This document shows, one piece after another, positions 15,793 to 24,449 of a DNA stretch of 36,735 bases. Position numbers and translations under genes: made by a program. The stretch lies in the NCBI GenBank assembly GCA_964343305.1, contig CAYFJO010000057.1, forward strand, positions 1 to 36,735, written 5' to 3'. The notes beneath the pieces are model-generated. The model saw nothing but the letters and a program-made list of their open reading frames with translations. It had not been told where the DNA came from and ran no database searches. Source of the stretch: CAYFJO01 sp964343305. Lineage in GTDB: Bacteria; Planctomycetota; Planctomycetia; Pirellulales; Pirellulaceae. How positions within the stretch are numbered: the stretch's first letter is position 1; every line of letters starts with the position of its first letter.

Positions 15793-18096
15793 TTACGGGA
15801 GACGGAACAGCATCTGGTCGATGCGCAGTGATGCCGAGCTGCGGTCCTTGGAGTCGTCGGTATCGATCACTCGGATCGTAACGTTGCTCGTGCCTTGCGG
15901 CAGGGTCAGCGAGACCGTCTGAACGCCGGTTGTGGAGGACGTCACCGTCAGTAGGTTGATCCATGTCGCTCCGCCGTCCAGTGTGTACTGGAACTGGAAG
16001 TTGTCCGGATCGCTCGGAGACAGGTGCTCGGCGTCGAGCACGAATTCGAGACTCGTCAGACCCGACAGGTCGAAGTTCCACTGGTGTTCCAGTCGGCTCT
16101 TCTTGCCGCCGCCGGTGTAACGCTCTTCGGTCAGCGTCTGATACACGCCATCGTCGCCGTGCGTGTCGGTGTACGTGCCGCTCTGCGTGCCGAAGACGCT
16201 GGTTTCCGAGTTCGCGAAGAACTCGGTTGTGTCGTTGTCCGCGATCATGACCGTGGCGTTATTGGCCGCTGTCAGGATGTAGGCGGCGTCGGACGCCAGT
16301 GTGAGCGTCAATTCTTCGGACGGTTCCTGTGCTGCGTCGTCAATCGGTGTGATGTCGATCGCAGCGTTTAACTGACCGGCCGGGATGACCACGGTGCCAC
16401 TGAGTGTTTCCGCATAGTCAGCCGAACTGGCCGAGCCGCTGACGGTGTAGTTGACGGTGATGTCCGTCGCCTGTGCGATGCCGTCCGACAGGGAGACGGT
16501 GAACTCGCCCGAGTCCGGTCCGGTTTCTGAGGCACTTGCGTCGGACGCTGTGATTGACACGCGCGGGGGCAATGCCGTCGAGCGTTCCGACAGGAAATGC
16601 ATCTCGTCGATCTGCACCGTGTCTGCCACGTTTTCTCCGCGGGAGCGGTTCGTGTCGTAGACGCGGACGGTCACACTGCCGCTGACCGATGTCGGCAGTG
16701 TTGCCGAGTAGCTGGTCAGCGATTGCGACGATAGCGTGAACAGTGGCAGCCAGCCGGAGCCGGCGTCGTATTCGAACTGGAACGTCTCGGCGGAACTGTT
16801 GTGGCCGGCCGTGGCATGGAAGCTCACGCCGATGTCACCGCCGGTAACGTCAAATGTCCAAAGCTGCTCGCCTCGCGACCGCTTGTTCCGCTGGTACAGC
16901 TCTTCGGTGATTGACTGCGACGTCCCGTCCGCCACGTGCGTGTTCGTGTAAGAACCACTGGATGTGCCGTAGACGTTGCTTGTCGATGCCGCGATATCGA
17001 CGTACTGGAACACCTGCGGCGGTGCGGTGACGGTCACATTGACGGACGCCGTGTCGGAGCCGCCGTTGCCGTCGCTGATTGTGTACGTGAACGAGTCGCT
17101 GCCGCTGAAGCCGTTGTTCGGCGTGTAAGTCAGCGTGCCGTTGCCATTGTCCGTGACTGCTCCGTTCGATCCCTGAGTGAACGCGCTGATGCTCAGCGAG
17201 TCACCGTCGATGTCGCTGTCATTGGTGAGTACGGAAATAACGACCGCCACATCCTGATCGGTCGTGGCCGAATCGTTAGCAGCAACCGGTGCGTCGTTGA
17301 ACGGGTTGACGGTGACGTTGACCGTCGCCGTGTCGCTGCCGCCGTTACCGTCGCTGATCGTGTAAGTGAACGAATCGGCTCCGTTGTAGTCGTCGTCCGG
17401 GGTGTAGGTCAGCGTGCCGTTGCCGTTGTTCGTGACGGCCCCGTTGGTCGGCTGCGTGAACGAGCTGATGCTGATCGTATCGGCATCCGGGTCGCTGTCG
17501 TTCGTCAGTGGCGAGACGACTACCGCAGCGTCCTCGTTGGTGGAGACCGAGTCGTTCACGGCGACCGGCGGATTGTTGGGATTACCGCTCAGCGGGTCCC
17601 AGAAGTTGCCGGACATGACCATGAGCGACAACAGGTTGACCGAGTCTCCGTAGTAGTTTTCATACCGGTTGTAGACCGAGTCGTACACACTGTTGAGGAA
17701 CGACTGATGACTTGCGTCAGTCATCGCGGCGACTCCGAACGGAGCGGCAAAGAACGACGTGAAGTAGTTATTGATTGGCGTGCCATCGAGCTGATAGCCG
17801 GCCTTGATATTCAGAGCGTTGCCACCCGTGGCCGAAGCGATCCAAGTGGCCATCTGCTGCACGTGAGCGGTCGAACTGGAGTCACCGTTGAGGATCGCGT
17901 CGATGCCAATCCGCATGGGGTCGCGACCAGCGTTGTAGTAATAGGCGCCATCGTTCGGTCCTTCGAGAAACGTGCCGCTTGCCGGCTGCGGCGTCGTATC
18001 CGCGGAGACAATGAAGTCAGGAAGCAGGCCAGTCGTGGAGCTATAGTTGGTCTGGATGCTGTCGATGACCGACTGTGTGCTGGTGATGACCTGATT
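15793..18096 (-). CDS. C-terminal part of the giant multidomain enzyme (after the in-frame TAG)
   Basis: This is 767 codons in the same frame as the upstream gene, beginning directly after TAG 18097-18099; the first ATG is at 17916. It starts with NQVITSTQSVIDS and completes a GH8 domain, including AYYYNAGRDPMRIG just before that ATG. There the usual GH8a Asp (in YDASR-like motifs) is Asn, as in the GH8b type with lichenases and chitosanases. Two cadherin-like modules follow, each starting PPVAVNDS or APVAANDS and ending YTISDGNGGSDTA. Next come a beta-sandwich (VYGTSSGSYTNTH), a Calx-beta domain (VSITASDASASETGPDSGEF to NDTTEFF) and a second beta-sandwich (VFGTQSGTYTDTH) to the end. No dockerin, anchor or sorting motif is seen at the C-terminus. 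Translated alone from 17916 it would lack a signal peptide and most of GH8, so it is probably non-functional unless the TAG is read through or is an error. Confidence 0.75.
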   Translation of the reverse strand, partial: NQVITSTQSVIDSIQTNYSSTTGLLPDFIVSADTTPQPASGTFLEGPNDGAYYYNAGRDPMRIGIDAILNGDSSSTAHVQQMATWIASATGGNALNIKAGYQLDGTPINNYFTSFFAAPFGVAAMTDASHQSFLNSVYDSVYNRYENYYGDSVNLLSLMVMSGNFWDPLSGNPNNPPVAVNDSVSTNEDAAVVVSPLTNDSDPDADTISISSFTQPTNGAVTNNGNGTLTYTPDDDYNGADSFTYTISDGNGGSDTATVNVTVNPFNDAPVAANDSATTDQDVAVVISVLTNDSDIDGDSLSISAFTQGSNGAVTDNGNGTLTYTPNNGFSGSDSFTYTISDGNGGSDTASVNVTVTAPPQVFQYVDIAASTSNVYGTSSGSYTNTHVADGTSQSITEELYQRNKRSRGEQLWTFDVTGGDIGVSFHATAGHNSSAETFQFEYDAGSGWLPLFTLSSQSLTSYSATLPTSVSGSVTVRVYDTNRSRGENVADTVQIDEMHFLSERSTALPPRVSITASDASASETGPDSGEFTVSLSDGIAQATDITVNYTVSGSASSADYAETLSGTVVIPAGQLNAAIDITPIDDAAQEPSEELTLTLASDAAYILTAANNATVMIADNDTTEFFANSETSVFGTQSGTYTDTHGDDGVYQTLTEERYTGGGKKSRLEHQWNFDLSGLTSLEFVLDAEHLSPSDPDNFQFQYTLDGGATWINLLTVTSSTTGVQTVSLTLPQGTSNVTIRVIDTDDSKDRSSASLRIDQMLFRLP

Positions 18097-21000
18097 CTAG
18101 ACGGGATCGCCTGTGTGTGCTCCATACGCCCGGAAGTGAGCCGGCATGAAGTCCGACGACCGCGGCGTGTATTGGTTGAACGTTGCGCCGTTCGGGTCGA
18201 CCCAGTCACCGAGCATCGGCAGGCGGCTGGCCGGTCCGATCGTCGATTGCAGGATGCCCGCGATCACCGTGTTGGCTTCTGCGGTATAATCGACGGCTCC
18301 GGAACTGCCCCATTGCGCGTCGGCCAGCAGCAGTCCGTAGGCGATGTCGGCATCACCGTCGAAGGCACTGTCGTCGCCGCCAGTCTGCGGCACCTTCCAG
18401 TCCATCAGCCGCGAGTCGATTGTGCTGGGATGTTCACGCGAGAACGCCCAGAGCCCGTCGAAGACCGCCTGGGCGTTCGGATCGTGACCAGCCAATAGCG
18501 CGGTGATGACCATCCCGAAACCCTGTCCCTCGGAAACGGTCTGGTCCGGCTCGTTCGAGCCAAACGTCACGCGATACATCGGCGCGCCCTGCGAGCTGGT
18601 GCCTGCCGAAACGACATAGCTGGACGACCACGAGTCGTAATAGTTGCGGACGTCCTGATCGAGCTGCACCTGGGTCCGATGATTCGGCAGGATCACGCCT
18701 GATGCGTACGTCGTGTGTTGTGGGAACGGACGAGCCGCGGTCGATGTCGAGTTTACAGTGACAGTGACTGTGGCGGTATCAGTACCGCCGTTGCCGTCGC
18801 TGATCGTGTACGTGAATGCCTCGACGCCGGTGAATCCGGCGTTCGGTGTAAAGGTCAGCACGTTGGCGTTGTCGACCACCGTGCCATTGTCAACGCCATT
18901 GAAGCTGGTGATGTTCAATGCGTCGCCGTCGGGGTCGCTGTCGTTGGCCAGCACTGTCACAGCCACGGGCGTGTCCTGATCGGTGGTAGCGCTGTCGTCG
19001 ACGGCGACCGGCGGATTGTTCGGATTCAGCAGTGTCGTCAGGTCGAGTCCGCTGCCACTGTTATAAAGCTGCTGAATCTCAGCGAGCGTGAGCGCACGGC
19101 GCCAGACGGCGGTCTCGTCGACATCGCCGTCGAGGTTATAGGCATAGCTGCCGGTGCCGTCCTGACCGATGTTCCACGGCAGGGCCGAGGTGACGTCGCC
19201 GATATCGTCCGCGAAATCACTGATCACCCACATCACACCGGTCGTGTTGCCCACGAACATGACAGCGTGGCCGTCCCGATCGACCGAAGCGGCTTGGAAC
19301 CACCACTCGTTGAGGTTGTAGTCGATCTCTTCCACGTCCCGCCGCAGCGTTCCGTCGGAGATGTTGAAGCCGAAATCGTCCCCGTTGCCCTCGTTCGCCA
19401 GCAAGAGCGTGCCGACGTTATAACCATTGACCCAGTCCTTGTTCCCGAGAATCACCGAGTCGCCGCTCTGGTCGGCCTGTGCCCGGAACCACGTGGTGAC
19501 GGTGAAGTCTGTGGTAGCTCCGAAGTCCAGATCAACAGGATTGCCTAGTGTCAGGTACGACGAGTTCGCGGTTCCGCCGCCGAAGTCGTTGATCTCGACA
19601 TGACCGCCGAACTTGCCGCCGCTTGCATAGACCATCGGGTCGTGGTCGGAATCAGGTCCGATGGACGCATCGTTGCCCTGTCCGGAATCGTCGAGGTAAT
19701 CGCCATCGAACGGCAGATACACGACCAGATCGTCGGTGAGGTTGGCCGGCGGTGGAGCGATGACGCTGCTGCCCTGTGCCACTCCGTCGTAATGAGCCGG
19801 CAAGGCAGCGGCTCCCTGCAAGTGTTCGATGACGGTCGGCGCCGTGTCGTAGTTGATCACTCGACCGTCCAGCAGGCCCTGCGAGACAGACTTGTCGGCG
19901 ACGATGAACGGAATCGTTTCGGAATTGGGAGACAATCCACCGTGCGCAGTGCCGTCTCCACCGTGGTCGGAGGTGATGACGATCTGCCAGTCTTCGCTGG
20001 CGAAGGTGGGACGGTTTTCGATGGCCGCGAGAATCTGCCCGATCTGCGTATCCACCGATTCGATCTCGGCCAGATAAGCCGGATTTCCGGGGTCGAATCC
20101 CGTGGTGTGGCCGGCCGCATCAATGTCGTCCATGAACAACGTGATGACGTCCACATCGGTGCCGGTCGACCAACTGGTTCCTTCGTAGCCGGAGTTGTCC
20201 GAGTGGTTACCGCCGAGAATATCGACGACCCGCGACGCGTTCGTGGCGTCCGATCCAGATTGAATATAATCAGCTCCCGTGACCAGATACTGGTCCGCGG
20301 ACCAGTAGAACAGGAACGCGGTATTCAGCGTGGGGTCGTTCTGTTCGAGCGTGTAGAGGTAAGTCGGATAAGTCCCGTAGTCCACGGACGCGATGCCCGC
20401 GCCGTCGTTCGTGGCGACACCGTGCTTCGTCCCGTTCACGCCGGTCATGATTGACACGTGGTTGAAGGCGCTGGACGTATCCGCGTCTTGAATCGTCTGA
20501 CCATAGTACGCGTAAGCCCCCTGGTAGGCACCGCCGCCGAACGTGCCATTGATCAGGCTGTCGATGTTCGGAGTATTGGCACTGACAATCCCGTCGGACC
20601 TCAGCCCGTCGAGCATGATGACGAGCGACTTGCTGGCCGTGCCGACTGTCACATCGACAGTTGCTGTGTCGGAACCGCCGTTTCCGTCGTCGATTGTGTA
20701 GGCAAAGGAGTCGCTGCCGGTATAGCCATTGTTGGGTGTATAGGTCAGCGTGCCGTTGCCGTTGTCCGTGACTGCTCCGTTGGCTCCCTGAGTGAACGAG
20801 CTGATGCTGAGCGTGTCGCCGTCAGGATCGCTATCATTGCTCAGCACGGACACCACAACGGCTGTGTCTTCGCCGGTGGTGACGGAATCATTGACCGCAT
20901 CTGGGGCGTTATTACCGGGGCCCTTCAAGCCCGCGATTTCCTCCCAGAGATTCGAGTCACGCCATGCAGGAGCCGAAAGCTGGAGATCCCAGATCGCGAT

Positions 21001-23937
21001 GCCGGCGGGTTCCGGGATGTCGTATTTGACTTCCTGAACGTGCGCCAGCGCCGACGTGCCGCGTCCGGAAGAAACTCCCCATGAATCGAGCCAGCCGGGC
21101 ATGCCCATGACGATTTCGTGGGCACCATACCCTGCGGCAATCCCCGTGTTCTGCTGGAAGGAATACGGCTGGTAGTTGGTGCCGCCTTCGTAGAGATCGT
21201 CGTATCCCATCACGTGGATGGCGTCGACGTCACCAACCCAGTCGGACCACCAGTTCTGATTCGGTGCATTCCAGATGTAGTGGAACGTGTCGATCGTCAG
21301 CACCTTGCCGCGTGCATCAATCTCGACGGCAAGGTCGTTAATGAACTGATCGAAGGCCGCTCGATCGGCGTCGAGACTGCCGATGCCTTCCAGATCAATA
21401 TCAATGCCGTCGAGGTTCAGCCGGTCCATCTCGGCAATCAGCGAGTTGACGAAGGTCGTGCGGTTGGTGTCAAACGCCGAGCGAGCGAGATTCCAGTTCC
21501 AGGCGCCGCCGACAGCATTGTCAACGGTCAGCAGGGTCTCGATGCCGTTGGCGTCACCCCAGTTGGTCCACCATGCGACATCGGCGTCAGTGATTGCCTG
21601 ATAGTCGGTTGTGTAGCCGATCGTGCCGTTGGTCTGCGGAACCCAGAACTGCAGACCGACTCGCGTCAATCCGTCGACGGCGTCATAGGCGCCAAAGTCC
21701 GCTTGAACCGCGGCCTGACTGTTGGCGATGCCATACGGCGGCACCCAGGACATCACCTCGCGCGTCGTAACAGCCCCGACCACGATGGTGATCGAACCAA
21801 CGTCTGTGCCGCCGTTGCCGTCAGAAATCGTGTAGGTGAAGACCTCAGTGCCCGTATACCCGGCATTCGGAGTGAACGTCAACACGTTGGCGCTGTCGGT
21901 GACGGTTCCGTTATCAACCCCGTTAATGCTGATAATGTCTAAGGCATCGCCGTCCGCGTCGGTGTCATTGTCGAGGGGCGAGACGATCACTGCTGTATTT
22001 GCAGTTGTGGTAGCGGAATCATCGTTTGCCACTGGCGGAGAATTGGAGCCGCCGTCCACAGCGATCGTAATCGACCATTCATTCAGCGAGCCGCCGTCAT
22101 TGGCGGTGTCATCAAAGATCTCCAGTGTCCACGTGCCATTGGGCGCTTTGGCGTCCAGCAGTGACAGAGGGTCATTTTCCGGACGGAACGTTCCCGTGAA
22201 GGGAGCCGTTGCCGTGTCGATCGAAGTGGCAGCCTCGTCGTCGAGGATCGTATTGGTGAAGTTATCGTCGCTACTCCCGATATCCGAAAACAGGTCGACG
22301 CGAGTTCCGTCCGGGGCGATGAGGGTGACATCGAGGTCGTTATCCCACGTATGCGTTATGTCCAGTCCCAGATTGACGTCGGTGATGGCCCCGCTCAGGC
22401 CGCTTACGACGATATCTGATGTGATCGTTGGAGTCCCGCTGGCACTGATCGCGACACTGGTGGTGTTACTGAATGTCGCGTTGGTAGAACCGGTCATCGA
22501 GTACTGACCGATGCTCGCGTAATCGCTGTAACCATCGGTCAGCGGATTGCCGTTCCCGACGCCGGTCACGGAGATGTAATATGTGCCGGCCGCGAGCGTC
22601 ATGTTCAACGATGCATGCACGGTGCTCGACGAGTTACTGGTTGCAATCAGGTTCTGCGACGAATCGAACAGTTCGGCTTTGATATCGAGGTTCGGCCCAT
22701 ACGAAACGCCGTCAATGTCGATTGAAACCGTCCCCGCGCCCGTAATAAACGAGAACACGTCCATGTCGGTGTTCTGCTCGATGACACCGACCGTTGAGAA
22801 GCTGGTCGCGCCGCCCGGATTGATATCGTGAGCTGCGCCGAAGCTGTCGCCGTAATCGTCGGCCCGATAACCGAAGCCGTTCTGCGACGAGATGATGGCC
22901 AGATCGTCCTCGGTGTTATCGGCATCCGCGTATTCTCCGATGCTCCACTGAGTGACTTCCCGCGTAAACGTCGAGCCCATCAGCGGACCCCAGTCGTACG
23001 GGTCGCTGCCGTGACCGCTATAGTATTCGACTGAGCTGGTGCCGTCGTGGCTCAGCCCGAGTGCATGTCCGGCTTCGTGAGATGAGGTCTCGGAGACGCC
23101 CAACTCACTGTTGTTGAAGGTGAAGGCGGGCGTGTCGCTGCTCCAGTCAAACGAACCAACGTACGCCACGCCGCCGCCCGAACCGCGCCAGGTATCTTCG
23201 CCAATGACGACGCGGATCCCCCACTGCGTGTCGCCGCCGCCGGCGTTGCGCAACGCTTCGACACCGGGTTCTTCGGTCGTCACGTTGACGTCAAACGGAG
23301 CGAAATCTTCTGCCACACGCGACCAGATGCGTTGAATTCGCGCCAGTTCGTTGGCCGTAAAGGACGAGGAGTCTCCTTCAAACGTATAGGCCGGCGTCAC
23401 GATTGGATCGATGCCGTAATAGTTGTTCCACGAAGTACCGCTGGTCGTGTGCCCGTCGAAGTCGAGATAGATCGTGTGATCCGCGTCAGGCCGGCTGTGC
23501 AGTAAGAAAGTCTGCGCCGCATCGACGAGTCCCGGCCCGAGCGGGATGGCCGACGGATCATCGAGCGGAATCTCCTGCTCATCGTCGCTTTGGAAACGTG
23601 CATTGCCCAACAGAAACGGCCCGCCCTGAGCGTGCTGCGCCCATGCATCCGGCAACGGCGGAATAATCTGCGGCCCCCGCGGTTCGCGAGCGGCGTCCTC
23701 GGCAATTACAGCGCGACCGGGCACGTTCTCGGCAAGAAGGGCAATGCCGTCAATAGCGTCATTCTCAGCAGCCGAGTCCGCAAACAATGCGGCGTAAGCC
23801 AGCATGCAACGTCCTTCGAGCGGCTCAGGCCCCAGAAGACGTCGTTTGAATTGGTTGCGATTACGAACCTGTGAATTCTTGCGTTTCTGTGATTCGAAAA
23901 GAGCGAAAAGAGAACGCCAATCGATTTTGTTCAACAC
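18097..23937 (-). CDS. Giant secreted multi-enzyme protein: metzincin, GH18, phosphodiesterase, GH8
   Basis: 1,946 residues before a TAG. Residues 32-47 hold RRLLGPEPLEGRCMLA, the planctomycete LEPR-type N-terminal export or anchoring motif. The metzincin region (about 150-350) has HEAGHALGLSH at 287-297 and a Met-turn candidate at GPLMG. A PPC domain (about 365-480) and a P-domain (about 485-628) follow. Cadherin-like modules lie at about 633-720, 1010-1098 and 1640-1728. The GH18 domain (about 725-1005) carries DGIDIDLE at 843-850. A phosphodiesterase/alkaline-phosphatase-fold domain (about 1102-1390) shows LDGLRSDG, SSAFNH, DIDAAGH and SDHGG. LamG covers about 1400-1632. GH8 (from about 1735) shows SEGQGFGM (Glu 1803) and FDGDADIAYGLLLA. 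The start is GTG with GGAG about 10 bases upstream. It probably digests mixed extracellular polymers; the substrate is inferred. Confidence 0.85.
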   Translation of the reverse strand: MLNKIDWRSLFALFESQKRKNSQVRNRNQFKRRLLGPEPLEGRCMLAYAALFADSAAENDAIDGIALLAENVPGRAVIAEDAAREPRGPQIIPPLPDAWAQHAQGGPFLLGNARFQSDDEQEIPLDDPSAIPLGPGLVDAAQTFLLHSRPDADHTIYLDFDGHTTSGTSWNNYYGIDPIVTPAYTFEGDSSSFTANELARIQRIWSRVAEDFAPFDVNVTTEEPGVEALRNAGGGDTQWGIRVVIGEDTWRGSGGGVAYVGSFDWSSDTPAFTFNNSELGVSETSSHEAGHALGLSHDGTSSVEYYSGHGSDPYDWGPLMGSTFTREVTQWSIGEYADADNTEDDLAIISSQNGFGYRADDYGDSFGAAHDINPGGATSFSTVGVIEQNTDMDVFSFITGAGTVSIDIDGVSYGPNLDIKAELFDSSQNLIATSNSSSTVHASLNMTLAAGTYYISVTGVGNGNPLTDGYSDYASIGQYSMTGSTNATFSNTTSVAISASGTPTITSDIVVSGLSGAITDVNLGLDITHTWDNDLDVTLIAPDGTRVDLFSDIGSSDDNFTNTILDDEAATSIDTATAPFTGTFRPENDPLSLLDAKAPNGTWTLEIFDDTANDGGSLNEWSITIAVDGGSNSPPVANDDSATTTANTAVIVSPLDNDTDADGDALDIISINGVDNGTVTDSANVLTFTPNAGYTGTEVFTYTISDGNGGTDVGSITIVVGAVTTREVMSWVPPYGIANSQAAVQADFGAYDAVDGLTRVGLQFWVPQTNGTIGYTTDYQAITDADVAWWTNWGDANGIETLLTVDNAVGGAWNWNLARSAFDTNRTTFVNSLIAEMDRLNLDGIDIDLEGIGSLDADRAAFDQFINDLAVEIDARGKVLTIDTFHYIWNAPNQNWWSDWVGDVDAIHVMGYDDLYEGGTNYQPYSFQQNTGIAAGYGAHEIVMGMPGWLDSWGVSSGRGTSALAHVQEVKYDIPEPAGIAIWDLQLSAPAWRDSNLWEEIAGLKGPGNNAPDAVNDSVTTGEDTAVVVSVLSNDSDPDGDTLSISSFTQGANGAVTDNGNGTLTYTPNNGYTGSDSFAYTIDDGNGGSDTATVDVTVGTASKSLVIMLDGLRSDGIVSANTPNIDSLINGTFGGGAYQGAYAYYGQTIQDADTSSAFNHVSIMTGVNGTKHGVATNDGAGIASVDYGTYPTYLYTLEQNDPTLNTAFLFYWSADQYLVTGADYIQSGSDATNASRVVDILGGNHSDNSGYEGTSWSTGTDVDVITLFMDDIDAAGHTTGFDPGNPAYLAEIESVDTQIGQILAAIENRPTFASEDWQIVITSDHGGDGTAHGGLSPNSETIPFIVADKSVSQGLLDGRVINYDTAPTVIEHLQGAAALPAHYDGVAQGSSVIAPPPANLTDDLVVYLPFDGDYLDDSGQGNDASIGPDSDHDPMVYASGGKFGGHVEINDFGGGTANSSYLTLGNPVDLDFGATTDFTVTTWFRAQADQSGDSVILGNKDWVNGYNVGTLLLANEGNGDDFGFNISDGTLRRDVEEIDYNLNEWWFQAASVDRDGHAVMFVGNTTGVMWVISDFADDIGDVTSALPWNIGQDGTGSYAYNLDGDVDETAVWRRALTLAEIQQLYNSGSGLDLTTLLNPNNPPVAVDDSATTDQDTPVAVTVLANDSDPDGDALNITSFNGVDNGTVVDNANVLTFTPNAGFTGVEAFTYTISDGNGGTDTATVTVTVNSTSTAARPFPQHTTYASGVILPNHRTQVQLDQDVRNYYDSWSSSYVVSAGTSSQGAPMYRVTFGSNEPDQTVSEGQGFGMVITALLAGHDPNAQAVFDGLWAFSREHPSTIDSRLMDWKVPQTGGDDSAFDGDADIAYGLLLADAQWGSSGAVDYTAEANTVIAGILQSTIGPASRLPMLGDWVDPNGATFNQYTPRSSDFMPAHFRAYGAHTGDPV

Positions 23938-24449
23938 AACCTAGGCTCCAGATTCAAACAACGTGATTCCGTTTCAATTCATACAAAAGCCCTCTGAGTT
24001 GGCCGGCGAACGCAACCGAAGATCAGATAAGCGAGGTGAATCTGGGACGAGAGTATATAGAGCACGGTGCTGACGCTGCAAGGTTTTTCGCGGTCCTTAC
24101 GAGCCAAATCTGGAATTCTTGCGTGGCCGTACCAACCATTAGTAGGGAGCGTACGTCGAGATTCACTTCGGTCAGGGAGTTGAGCGAACACAACGGTGGG
24201 GTGTTGCTGAGTTTTCGACCCGAGGTGAGAAACAAGCAAGTCGTAACGATTCGACAAGTGACACAACCAGTAGCACGGTAGGGATCGTTGAATTGCTACC
24301 TGTTGTTTTTGCAGCCTCCAGAACGGAGTCGAATTTGGCTGCGCCGATACGCTTTGAGTCTCGCATGATTATCTCGAATGTCGCTATCGACGTCACAAAC
24401 GTAAAGTCGTCCGTTGTGTCGTCAAATCTTAACCTCTTATCTTTGCGGG
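23938..24449. other. Gap upstream of the giant gene
   Basis: These 512 bases have no gene that I can support; short open frames on both strands look random. It must hold the promoter of the giant gene and the end of the preceding gene's transcript, but no clear boxes or terminator hairpin were found. Confidence 0.5.

Noticed and set aside
16936..18498. A 520-codon plus-strand frame and several similar ones across the giant gene
   Set aside because: They are antisense shadows of repetitive, GC-rich cadherin-like coding sequence and show Val/Arg-rich low-information protein.
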